Shown here: positions 1 through 6,067 of the stretch, in pieces
How the letters are laid out: the number at the start of each line of letters is the position of its first letter
Position numbering within the stretch: position 1 is the first letter of the stretch
Assembly: GCA_040006895.1 (NCBI GenBank)
Contig: JBDTWB010000216.1
Span: 1 to 6,336, forward strand
DNA: 6,336 bases
Direction of reading: 5' to 3'
DNA from: CAIWHR01 sp040006895
GTDB taxonomy: Bacteria > Pseudomonadota > Gammaproteobacteria > Burkholderiales > Casimicrobiaceae
Made by a program: the position numbers and the translations under genes
The notes under the pieces: model-generated
The model's input: the letters and a program-made list of their open reading frames with translations, nothing else
The model's database searches: none
What the model was told of the DNA's origin: nothing

Positions 1-815
1 AAGTAAACCCCGCCGCGCCGGCCGAGCCCTCCGGCCATGCCCATGCCGGAGAAGAGCATCACCACGAAGCCCACCACCGCGGCGAGCACGGCGACGATCA
101 GGGATCCCGCCACGAACCACGCGCCCGCCCCGATCACGCCGGCCCCGACGGTGGAGCCCACGGCGCGCCCGAGTACCCGTCGCAGCACGCCGCCCAGCAC
201 CGGCACCCCGATGAACAGCAGCAGGAGCAGCGTGCCGAAGTCGAATCCCTGCGCGGGTCGCTGCGGGCGCTCGGTAGCCTTGGGCGGCAACGGCTCGCCA
301 CGGTCCACCACTTCGATGATGCGGTCGACGCCGGCGGAGACGCCGGTCTCGAAACGTCCCTGGCTGAACAGCGGCGCCACCGTTTCCGCGATGATCCGGC
401 GTGACGTGACGTCGGTGAGCGAGCCCTCGAGGCCATAGCCGACCTCGATGCGCATCTTCTTGTCATTCTTGGCCACGACGAACAGGGCCCCGTTGTCCTT
501 GCCTCGCCGGCCGATCTTCCACGCTTCGGCCACCCGCAGGCTGAACGACTCGATCGGCTCGGGCTGGGTCGTCGATACCATCAGCACGGCGAGCTGGTTG
601 GTGGTGCGCGCCTCCCAATCGGCGAGCCGTGTCTCGAGGGCGCGCGCTTCATCCGCCGTCAGCGTGCTGGTGAGATCGACGACCCGGCCGGTGAGGGGCG
701 GTACCGGCTGCACGCCACCGCTGGTCGCATCCCACTGCGCGCCTTGCGCGAGGGGCAGGAACGCGGCAACCAGTACCGCGAGCATCCAGCGGGCGCTACG
801 CGCGATCATCGGCAT
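1..815 (-). CDS. TPM-domain membrane protein, YgcG-like (3' end cut by window edge)
   Basis: The frame stays open from ATG at 815 to the left edge, giving 271 codons with no stop, so the C-terminus is missing. Residues 1-25 look like a signal peptide (basic start, hydrophobic core, ending near A-Q-G). Residues about 45-170 match the TPM domain: VVDLT near 45, a central strand QLAVLMV (74-80), WKIGRRGKDNGALFVV (99-114), and RIEVGYGLEGSLTD (122-135). Two hydrophobic stretches follow (about 193-212 and 225-257), then a glycine/arginine segment that in this family leads into a Gly-rich tail. The domain is therefore probably periplasmic and anchored by the C-terminal helices. It lies 46 nt after lemA on the same strand; LemA-TPM pairing is common in bacteria and suggests joint work at the envelope, but the function is not established. 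A second ATG at 809 is an equally possible start; no strong ribosome binding site is seen for either. Confidence 0.88.
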   Translation of the reverse strand, partial: MPMIARSARWMLAVLVAAFLPLAQGAQWDATSGGVQPVPPLTGRVVDLTSTLTADEARALETRLADWEARTTNQLAVLMVSTTQPEPIESFSLRVAEAWKIGRRGKDNGALFVVAKNDKKMRIEVGYGLEGSLTDVTSRRIIAETVAPLFSQGRFETGVSAGVDRIIEVVDRGEPLPPKATERPQRPAQGFDFGTLLLLLFIGVPVLGGVLRRVLGRAVGSTVGAGVIGAGAWFVAGSLIVAVLAAVVGFVVMLFSGMGMAGGLGRRGGVY

Positions 816-831
816 CGAGAGGCGAGACAGG

Positions 832-856
832 CTTGCGGCGCGTTCCGTGCCGCAAG
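832..856. other. Intercistronic hairpin between lemA and the TPM gene
   Basis: CTTGCGGC (832-839) and GCCGCAAG (849-856) are perfect inverted copies, giving an 8-bp stem with a 9-nt loop. No T-run follows on either strand, so it is not a classic intrinsic terminator. It sits just after the lemA stop codon and 16 nt before the TPM start, where it could stabilise the lemA mRNA end or affect TPM translation; that role is inference. Confidence 0.5.
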
Positions 857-861
857 ACGGG

Positions 862-1614
862 TCAGGCCGCGATGGGCGCCGGTACCGCGCGCCACGACGT
901 CTTGGCAGGAGGCTCGGCCCTGGGTGCTGCCGGCCCGGGTAGCGGAGCCGGGGTCGGCATGGGAGCAGGTGCGGCGCCCGGAACCGGCACGCCACCCGCG
1001 GCGGGAGGGGCGACGGGGGGTGGCCGGTTGAAGTCGACCTTCGGCGGAACGCTCACCGCAGCCTCGTCGGCCACGGCAAAGTTGGGCTTGACCTTCAGGC
1101 CGAAGACCATCGCGGTCAGGTTGGTCGGGAAGGAGCGCACCGTGGTGTTGAAGTCCTGCACCGTCCGGATGTAACGGTTGCGCGCCACCGTGATGCGATT
1201 CTCCGTGCCCTCGAGCTGCGCCTGCAGGTCACGGAACAGCGCATCCGCCTTGAGGTTCGGATAGTTTTCCGCGACCACGAGCAGCCGCGACAGCGCGCCC
1301 TGCAACTGGTTTTGCGCCTGGATGAACTTGGCGAACGCCTCCGGATCGTTGACGAGCTCCGGCGTCGCGCGAATGTTGCCGACGCTGGCGCGGGCATTGG
1401 TGACATCGGTCAGCACCTGCTGCTCGTGAGCCGCATAGCCCTTCACCGTGTTGACCAGGTTGGGCACGAGGTCGGCGCGCCGCTGATACTGGTTCAGGAC
1501 TTCCGACCAGGACGCCTTGATCGACTCGTCCTGGCCCTGCAGCTGGTTGTAGCCACAACCGCCCAGCGTCAGCGAGACGAGGACCACGACAAGGCCGGCG
1601 ATGCGACGCAACAT
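862..1614 (-). CDS. lemA: LemA family lipoprotein with Pro/Ala-rich C-terminal tail
   Basis: A 250-residue protein. Residues 1-20 form a lipoprotein signal with lipobox L17-G18-G19-C20, so the mature protein should start at Cys20 and be lipid-anchored; residue +2 is Gly, not Asp, which favours outer-membrane sorting. The LemA core follows (about 21-195): GYNQLQ after the lipid site, QRRADLVPNLVNTVKGY (44-60), NYPNLKA (117-123), EGTENRI (135-141), and a last helix with VQDFN and SFPTNL (152-166). From about residue 195 to the end the chain is almost only Pro, Ala, Gly and Val, an extension past the usual core end (VPPKVDF). The ATG at 1614 is preceded by GGAG at good spacing. The upstream gap has a TTGATA (1679-1684) but no convincing -10 box, so the promoter is unresolved. 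The LemA family is known as a helical membrane-associated protein; its molecular role is not settled. Confidence 0.93.
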   Translation of the reverse strand: MLRRIAGLVVVLVSLTLGGCGYNQLQGQDESIKASWSEVLNQYQRRADLVPNLVNTVKGYAAHEQQVLTDVTNARASVGNIRATPELVNDPEAFAKFIQAQNQLQGALSRLLVVAENYPNLKADALFRDLQAQLEGTENRITVARNRYIRTVQDFNTTVRSFPTNLTAMVFGLKVKPNFAVADEAAVSVPPKVDFNRPPPVAPPAAGGVPVPGAAPAPMPTPAPLPGPAAPRAEPPAKTSWRAVPAPIAA

Positions 1615-1621
1615 GGGGTTT

Positions 1622-1625
1622 CTCC
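1622..1625 (-). promoter_or_regulatory. Ribosome binding site of lemA
   Basis: GGAG on the minus strand, 7 nt before the ATG at 1614. It supports this start and suggests lemA is translated independently of the glycosylase gene upstream. Confidence 0.65.
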
Positions 1626-1714
1626 GGAAAAGGATGATGGGCGCGAGCCGCTCTTCTAGGTGGGGCCGCCCGGCATGGTATCAAGCGGCTGGCACAGCTT
1701 GGTTCGGCCGGCGA

Positions 1715-2503
1715 TCAAGCCGACCCGGCGGTGCCGGCTTCGCGCAACGTCCGGCGGGCGAGCAGCAGGTCTTCCCACGCCTTGGCCTTGTCGGGCAGGT
1801 TACGGAGCAGGTAAGCCGGGTGGTAGGTGACGAGCAATGGCACGTCGCCATAGCGGTGGATGCGGCCCCGCAGGCTGGCGATGGAAGCGTCGGCGCCCAG
1901 CAGCGTGGCCGCGGCGCTTCGACCCAGCGCCACGATCAGCCGCGGCCCGATGAGTGCGATCTGGCGATCGAGGTAAGGTTTGCATGCGTCGACTTCGGCA
2001 GGCTCCGGCGTGCGGTTGTTCGGCGGACGGCACTTCAGCACGTTGGCGATGTAGACCGCCTCGCCCCGGCTGACGCCGATGGCAGCCAGCATCGCATCGA
2101 GCAGCTTGCCCGCCTGGCCGACGAACGGCTCGCCTTGCGCGTCCTCGTCGGCCCCGGGCGCCTCCCCGACGAACAGCCAGTCGGCCCGCATGTCGCCCAC
2201 GCCCGGCACCGCCTGCCGCCGGGTGCGGCTCAACCCGCAGGCGGTACAGCCGAGAATGTCGGTGCGCAGCGCCGACCAGTCGAGCGTGGCGATGCGCGTC
2301 ACGCGCACGTCGGGCGCGGCAGGGATGACGTGCACGTCGGGCGCAGCGTGGGTGACGGAGGGGAAGGGGGCGACGGTGGTTGGATGCGCCGCGTCGTCGC
2401 GCATCGTCATGCTCGATCGATCACCGGCGGTCGATGGCGTCCGCCGCAACCGCCACACGGGCGCAAGGCCGAGCTCCTCGAGGATCTCCTCACGCGTCGC
2501 CAT
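1715..2503 (-). CDS. Uracil-DNA glycosylase, family 4 (4Fe-4S)
   Basis: This enzyme removes uracil from DNA at the start of base excision repair. With the ATG at 2503 it has 262 residues. The family 4 signature is complete: GEAPGADEDAQGEPFVGQAG (113-132) for uracil recognition and catalysis, HPAYLLR (228-234) as the second active-site motif, and four cysteines for the iron-sulfur cluster, C86 and C89 (C-T-A-C), C158 and C174. The GEAPG form separates it from family 5. An N-terminal segment (EEILEELGLAPVWRLR, 5-20) is joined to the catalytic part by a low-complexity linker (about 21-70) holding a duplicated 9-residue unit. The start overlaps the end of rimI by 14 nt, so translation is probably coupled; an ATG at 2506 is equally possible. 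Longer in-frame starts further up would run deep into rimI and are unlikely. The gene is the last of the tsaB-rimI-glycosylase block. Confidence 0.93.
   Translation of the reverse strand: MATREEILEELGLAPVWRLRRTPSTAGDRSSMTMRDDAAHPTTVAPFPSVTHAAPDVHVIPAAPDVRVTRIATLDWSALRTDILGCTACGLSRTRRQAVPGVGDMRADWLFVGEAPGADEDAQGEPFVGQAGKLLDAMLAAIGVSRGEAVYIANVLKCRPPNNRTPEPAEVDACKPYLDRQIALIGPRLIVALGRSAAATLLGADASIASLRGRIHRYGDVPLLVTYHPAYLLRNLPDKAKAWEDLLLARRTLREAGTAGSA
2305..2347. repeat. Tandem 27-bp duplication inside the glycosylase linker
   Basis: GCACGTCGGGCGC occurs at 2305-2317 and again at 2332-2344, exactly 27 bp apart; each copy is followed by GGC or AGC. In the protein this gives two successive 9-residue units, HAAPDVHVI and PAAPDVRVT (52-60 and 61-69). 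It is an in-frame duplication in the unstructured linker and should not touch the catalytic domain. Confidence 0.7.
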
Positions 2504-3005
2504 CATGTCCCGCATCGTTCGCCGGCAACAATCCGAGTCGCAGCACCAACGCGTCCTCCCGAGGGGCGTCGCCGCGGGCGGGATAGTACGCGGTGCGTCG
2601 CGCGACGGACTGGAATGCCTCGCTGGCATAGAGGGCGATGGCCGGGGCGTTGCTCACCCGGACCTCGAGGAATACCTGCTCGGCACCGAGGCGTCGCGCA
2701 TCGGCGACGAACCGTCGCAGCAGCATGCGGCCCAGTCCCTGGCGGCGCGCATCGGGAACGACGGACACGTTCAGGATCTGCGCTTCACCCGCGCCCACCA
2801 TCAGCACGCCATACGCCACGACGCGACTCTCGCGCTCGCCCACCCAGGCGAGATAGCCCGCAGCGATGGCGTCGCGAAAATTGCCCTGCGTCCAGGGCGC
2901 TGCATGGATCTGCGCTTCGAGCGCGGCAACATAGGCGAGGTCGCCCTCGCGGACGGGCCGCCAGCGTAGTTCCGGCTCGAGAAAACTGCGTGGCAGGGAG
3001 GCCAC
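2490..3005 (-). CDS. rimI: Ribosomal protein S18 alanine N-acetyltransferase
   Basis: A GNAT-fold enzyme that transfers acetyl from acetyl-CoA to the N-terminal alanine of ribosomal protein S18. From the GTG at 3005 it has 171 residues, slightly longer than the usual ~150 through short extensions at both ends. Visible family features are RWRPVREGDL (14-23) at the start of the fold, the acetyl-CoA loop RRQGLGRMLL (87-96), the stretch FLEVRVSNAPAIALY (112-126) containing the glutamate and tyrosine that align with the catalytic residues of E. coli RimI (E114 and Y126 here), and a closing YYPA...EDALVLRL. The open frame extends upstream to 3299, but that part overlaps tsaB in another frame and carries no RimI sequence. 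The GTG lies 8 nt after the tsaB stop, with AGG a few bases before it. Adjacent tsaB and rimI are common in bacteria, which supports both calls. Confidence 0.93.
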   Translation of the reverse strand: MASLPRSFLEPELRWRPVREGDLAYVAALEAQIHAAPWTQGNFRDAIAAGYLAWVGERESRVVAYGVLMVGAGEAQILNVSVVPDARRQGLGRMLLRRFVADARRLGAEQVFLEVRVSNAPAIALYASEAFQSVARRTAYYPARGDAPREDALVLRLGLLPANDAGHDGDA

Positions 3006-3013
3006 GGGCGGAC

Positions 3014-3706
3014 CTACAGCTTCAGCCCGGATTCGCGCTCGGCCGTGGTGAGGGCGACGCGATGCCGCACGTACACGGGCAGGGCGCGCTCGGCGGCCAT
3101 ACCATTGCCGGCCTCGAGCTCGATCGTTCCGAGCTCGCCCACGGCTCGTCCCGTCGGCCGCACGCCGGGGTCGACGGCGATGCCGAGGCGCTCCGCGAGT
3201 TCCGGATACGCGGCGAAACCATTGCCGGCACCGCGCCAGGGCGGCGCGGAAGCGGCAACCCGCACCTCTGCGGGTGGCAGCACCGCCGGGGCCATGCATT
3301 CCTGCCAGCGCGCGCCGTCATGCCGATAGGCGGCAACGTAGACCTCGTGCATACGCGCGTCCAACGCCGCAACGACCGCATTGGTTGCGTGCAATCGCCG
3401 CGCCTCCTGGGCAATGGCCGCCAGGGTCGGCACGGGCACGACGGGCCGGTCGAGCCCGTACGCAAGTCCCTGGGCAACGCCGCATCCGATCCTGATACCC
3501 GTAAAGGTACCCGGGCCCGCACCGAAGGCGAATCCGTCGACGGCCGCCATGCGCCAGCCTCCCTGCGCAAGCAGTGCCTGCGCCATCGGCAGCAGCCGGG
3601 CGGAGTGACCCTGCCCCACGTCTTCCTCAGCGGCAAGCCACGCGCGGCCATCGCCAACGGCGACGCTGCACCACGACGTGGAGGTATCGAAGGCGAGGAC
3701 GAGCAT
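3014..3706 (-). CDS. tsaB: tRNA threonylcarbamoyladenosine biosynthesis protein TsaB
   Basis: TsaB binds TsaD, with TsaE, to form the complex that moves the threonylcarbamoyl group onto A37 of tRNAs reading ANN codons (t6A). It is an ASKHA-fold paralogue of TsaD without its own catalytic metal site. The 230-residue length is normal. Motifs seen: LAFDTST (4-10) at the start of the first domain, GHSARLLP (33-40), GAGPGTFTGIRIG (62-74), the most diagnostic stretch of the family, and DARMHEVYVA (116-125). The C-terminal half is more variable, as is usual. No Shine-Dalgarno sequence precedes the ATG at 3706; instead a TAGAAT box sits so close that the mRNA may start at the ATG itself. It is the first gene of a minus-strand block with rimI and the uracil-DNA glycosylase, and is divergent from rlmD. 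Confidence 0.95.
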   Translation of the reverse strand: MLVLAFDTSTSWCSVAVGDGRAWLAAEEDVGQGHSARLLPMAQALLAQGGWRMAAVDGFAFGAGPGTFTGIRIGCGVAQGLAYGLDRPVVPVPTLAAIAQEARRLHATNAVVAALDARMHEVYVAAYRHDGARWQECMAPAVLPPAEVRVAASAPPWRGAGNGFAAYPELAERLGIAVDPGVRPTGRAVGELGTIELEAGNGMAAERALPVYVRHRVALTTAERESGLKL

Positions 3707-3712
3707 CGCGCG

Positions 3713-3718
3713 ATTCTA
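3713..3718 (-). promoter_or_regulatory. Putative -10 box of the tsaB operon
   Basis: TAGAAT on the minus strand (5 of 6 to TATAAT), separated from the tsaB ATG by only CGCGCG. Transcription normally starts about 7 nt past the box, which here falls on the A of the start codon. No good -35 hexamer is seen 16-18 nt upstream (TGCGCC at 17). Confidence 0.45.
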
Positions 3719-3790
3719 CGTGACGCGCGAGAGTCGGCGCACGGCGGGCGGCGCTTCAGTCGGTATCGGCTGCCGGGGCGGTGGCGCCGG

Positions 3791-3796
3791 TAGAAT
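3791..3796 (+). promoter_or_regulatory. Putative -10 box of rlmD
   Basis: TAGAAT (5 of 6 to TATAAT) lies 36 nt before the rlmD GTG, in an otherwise very GC-rich stretch; the predicted transcript would have a leader of about 30 nt. The -35 region (about 3767-3774) has no clear match to TTGACA, so the promoter may be weak or activator-dependent. Confidence 0.45.
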
Positions 3797-3832
3797 GGCG
3801 GGCCCCGCCGTCGACCGAAACACCTTGCGCCC

Positions 3833-5170
3833 GTGACCTCCGCACCGATCACCATTCAATCCCTCGATCAGGAAGGTCGCGGCGTGGCTCGGGTGGAGGG
3901 CAAGGCCGTGTTCGTCGAGGGCGCCTTGCCCGGCGAGCGGGTGACGGTGACCACCTTGAAGCGCAAGCCGAACTACGAGATCGCGCGCGCCGAGGTCATC
4001 GACCACTTCAACGGCTCGCGGGTGACACCGCGCTGCCCGCACTTCGGCGTGTGCGGCGGCTGCAGCATGCAGCACCTCGACGCCGCGGCCCAGGTCGCGA
4101 CCAAGCAGCGTGCCCTGGAGGATGCGCTCTGGCACATCGGTCGTGTGCGCCCCGCGCAGCTCCTGCCCGCGGTGCACGGCCCGGCGTGGGGCTATCGCCA
4201 CCGGGCACGCCTGTCGGTGCGCCACGTGGTCAAGAAAGGGGGCGTGCTGGTCGGCTTCCACGAGCGGAAATCGAGTTTTGTCGCCGACATGCTGACTTGC
4301 CCCGTGCTGCCGCCCGACGTTTCCGCCCTCCTGCCCGCATTGCGCGCCCTCGTCACCGCGCTCTCGATCCGCGACCGATTGCCGCAGATCGAGCTCGCCG
4401 TCGGTGAGGACGCTCGCACCACGGACGGCGCCACGCCGGGCGAGCCGCTGGTCGTCCTGGTCTTGCGCGTGCTCGAGCCGCCGAGCGAAAGCGACCGGAT
4501 CGTCCTGCGCACCTTCGCCGACACTCACGGCGTGCAGTTCTACCTCCAGTCGGCGGGACCCGAGACGGCCGTGCCGTTCCACCCGCTCGGCCCGGAGCTC
4601 GCCTATACCCTCCCCGAGTTCGGCTTGGTCTTTCCCTATGCGCCGACCGAGTTCACCCAGGTCAACGCCGCGATCAATCGCGTCCTGGTACGCCGCGCCG
4701 TTGCGCTGCTCGATCCGCAGCCTGGCGAGCGCATCGCGGATTTCTTTTGCGGCCTGGGCAATTTCACCCTGCCCATCGCCCGGCGCGGTGCCGAGGTCAT
4801 CGGCATCGAAGGCAGCCGCAGCCTGGTCGATCGAGCGCGCGTGAACGCCGGCCGTAACGGCCTTGGCGATCGGACGTCCTTCGAAGTCGCCAACCTGTTC
4901 GAAGCTTCACCAGAAGGAATGGAAGCCTTCGGCAGGCTCGACAAGGTGCTGCTCGACCCACCGCGCGAAGGTGCCATGGCGGTGGTGAAGGCGCTTCCCG
5001 GCGACGGTGCACCCCGCCGGATCGTGTACGTGTCGTGCAATCCGGCGACCCTCGCACGCGACGCCGAGGTGCTGGTGAACGGCCACGGTTACCGCCTCGA
5101 AGCCGCCGGCATCATCAACATGTTCCCGCACACGGCCCACGTCGAGTCGATGGCGGTTTTCGAGCGCTGA
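3833..5170 (+). CDS. rlmD: 23S rRNA (uracil-1939-C5)-methyltransferase RlmD
   Basis: RlmD uses S-adenosylmethionine to methylate C5 of U1939 in 23S rRNA. The 445-residue length is close to the 433 of E. coli. An N-terminal TRAM domain (about 1-58; DQEGRGVAR at 12-20, then VEGALPGERV at 28-37) should bind RNA. The 4Fe-4S ligands are C68, C74, C77 and C156, with the same C-x5-C-x2-C spacing as in E. coli RlmD. The methyltransferase domain has PTEFTQVN (271-278), the SAM-binding DFFCGLGNFTLPIA (303-316), LDPPREG (374-380), and the catalytic cysteine C402 in YVSCNPATLARD; E438 in HVE is the likely general base. The GTG at 3833 is the only start that keeps the whole TRAM domain, and no strong ribosome binding site precedes it. 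RlmD is preferred over RlmC (RumB) or TrmA because of the TRAM domain and full cysteine set. It is convergent with the Bax inhibitor-1 gene. Confidence 0.95.
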   Translation: MTSAPITIQSLDQEGRGVARVEGKAVFVEGALPGERVTVTTLKRKPNYEIARAEVIDHFNGSRVTPRCPHFGVCGGCSMQHLDAAAQVATKQRALEDALWHIGRVRPAQLLPAVHGPAWGYRHRARLSVRHVVKKGGVLVGFHERKSSFVADMLTCPVLPPDVSALLPALRALVTALSIRDRLPQIELAVGEDARTTDGATPGEPLVVLVLRVLEPPSESDRIVLRTFADTHGVQFYLQSAGPETAVPFHPLGPELAYTLPEFGLVFPYAPTEFTQVNAAINRVLVRRAVALLDPQPGERIADFFCGLGNFTLPIARRGAEVIGIEGSRSLVDRARVNAGRNGLGDRTSFEVANLFEASPEGMEAFGRLDKVLLDPPREGAMAVVKALPGDGAPRRIVYVSCNPATLARDAEVLVNGHGYRLEAAGIINMFPHTAHVESMAVFER

Positions 5171-5173
5171 AAA

Positions 5174-5203
5174 GCCGAAGGGCGGCTCGCGCCGCCCTTC
5201 GGC
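5174..5203. terminator. Bidirectional intrinsic terminator between rlmD and the Bax inhibitor-1 gene
   Basis: GCCGAAGGGCGGC (5174-5186) and its exact inverted copy (5191-5203) form a perfect 13-bp stem with the 4-nt loop TCGC. On the minus strand the stem is followed at once by TTTT, a better U-run than on the plus strand (TCACTACTTC). It begins 3 nt after the rlmD stop and lies 19 nt past the stop of the convergent gene, so it can end both transcripts. Confidence 0.88.
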
Positions 5204-5222
5204 TCACTACTTCGTTGCCTGA

Positions 5223-5963
5223 TCAGTCGCGGTGACCCGTGAAGGCCAGCAGGATGTTCAGCAGGCTGATGAAGATGTTGTAGACGTCCAGGAACAGGCT
5301 CAGCGTCGCCGTCACGTAGTTGGTCTCCCCGCCCCGCACGATGTTGCTGATGTCGTACAGGATGTACATCGAGAAGATCAGCACGGCGATCGCGGAGATC
5401 GCGATCGAGGCCGCCGGCACAGCGAAGAACAGGTTCGCAAGCGAGGCGATGATCAGCAGCACCAGCCCGACGAACAGGAACTTGCCGAGGAAGCTGAAAT
5501 CCCGCTTGCTGACCGTTGCGTAACCCGCCAGGGCGAAGAACACCACCGCGGTCATGCCTCCCGCCAGCGCGACGAGCTGCCCACCGTTGCTGAAGCCCGC
5601 AGCGACGGTCAGGATCGGCGTCAGCATCAATCCGGCGATGAACGTAAACCCGAAGAGCGCAGGAACCCCCCACGCACTGTTGCGCAACCTGGTGACCACG
5701 AACAGCGAGCCGATCATCAACGCGAACATCAGGAGCGGCGTCATGATGGGCGCCGCGCGGAACAGGCCGATGAAGTTGAACGACATGCCCGCCACGGCAC
5801 CGAACACCGTCGGAATAAGCGACAGGGCGAGCAACCAATAGGTATTGCGCAGGACGCGGCTACCGTCGACCGCGATGCTGCCGCGATCGATCGTCTCGCC
5901 GCCGCGGCCGCCCATCGGGGGCTGTGCGCCAGGCGACATGACCGGCTCGAATTTACGTTCCAT
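5223..5963 (-). CDS. Bax inhibitor-1/YccA family inner-membrane protein
   Basis: A 246-residue integral membrane protein of the BI-1 (TMBIM) family, whose bacterial members include YccA (modulator of the FtsH protease), YbhL and the pH-sensitive calcium leak channel YetJ. A short polar N-terminus (1-38) is followed by about seven hydrophobic helices, roughly 42-60, 72-91, 99-120, 129-150, 160-181, 184-203 and 217-241. The C-terminal signature is present: MYILYDISNIVRGG (199-212) and LFLDVYNIFISLLNIL (223-238); D204 and D226 match the aspartate pair that acts as the pH sensor in YetJ. Which bacterial role applies cannot be told from sequence alone. The ATG at 5963 was chosen because GGAGGA lies directly upstream and the family starts here; the frame stays open to a GTG at 6065, discussed separately. 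The gene is monocistronic, ending at the terminator shared with rlmD. Confidence 0.92.
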   Translation of the reverse strand: MERKFEPVMSPGAQPPMGGRGGETIDRGSIAVDGSRVLRNTYWLLALSLIPTVFGAVAGMSFNFIGLFRAAPIMTPLLMFALMIGSLFVVTRLRNSAWGVPALFGFTFIAGLMLTPILTVAAGFSNGGQLVALAGGMTAVVFFALAGYATVSKRDFSFLGKFLFVGLVLLIIASLANLFFAVPAASIAISAIAVLIFSMYILYDISNIVRGGETNYVTATLSLFLDVYNIFISLLNILLAFTGHRD

Positions 5964-5966
5964 GCA

Positions 5967-5972
5967 TCCTCC
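5967..5972 (-). promoter_or_regulatory. Ribosome binding site that fixes the Bax inhibitor-1 start
   Basis: GGAGGA on the minus strand; the GGAGG core is 4 nt from the ATG at 5963. The spacing is a little short but the match is strong, which favours this start over the in-frame TTG (6032) and GTG (6065). Confidence 0.75.
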
Positions 5973-6004
5973 AAAAACGGCCCAGGAAGGCCGAGGCAAG
6001 GCTA

Positions 6005-6032
6005 AGACTAACAGAAAGGCGAGGAGTTTCAA
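6005..6032 (-). promoter_or_regulatory. Putative sigma-70 promoter of the Bax inhibitor-1 gene
   Basis: TTGAAA (6027-6032, 5 of 6 to TTGACA), a 16-nt spacer and TAGTCT (6005-6010, only 3 of 6 to TATAAT). Transcription would begin near 5998, giving a leader of about 35 nt that carries the ribosome binding site. The weak -10 keeps this tentative; TTAG/TAGCAT sequences further upstream (near 6065-6075) are alternatives. Confidence 0.4.
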
Positions 6033-6067
6033 GGCGCCTGGAGCCGTCCAGGCCTCCTTTGCCACGA

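Noticed and set aside
2504..2629. Longer glycosylase start inside rimI
   Set aside because: The upstream residues overlap the conserved end of RimI and have no glycosylase sequence; the start at 2503 or 2506 fits a coupled overlap.
3006..3299. Longer rimI start inside tsaB
   Set aside because: The extra residues are an Arg-rich out-of-frame reading of tsaB, and a GTG at 3005 starts the protein just before the GNAT fold.
1601..3793. A 730-codon plus-strand open frame opposite the glycosylase, rimI and tsaB genes
   Set aside because: It lies wholly antisense to three genes with clear family motifs, its product is Arg/His/Gly-rich without any recognisable domain, and long antisense frames are expected in GC-rich DNA.
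3716..4582. A 288-codon minus-strand open frame opposite the first half of rlmD
   Set aside because: The plus strand encodes the TRAM domain and Fe-S cysteines of RlmD here; the antisense product is low-complexity and has no family features.
5232..6005. A 257-codon plus-strand open frame opposite the Bax inhibitor-1 gene
   Set aside because: The product is a highly charged Gln/Arg/Glu/Asp/His string, the typical antisense image of a membrane protein gene.
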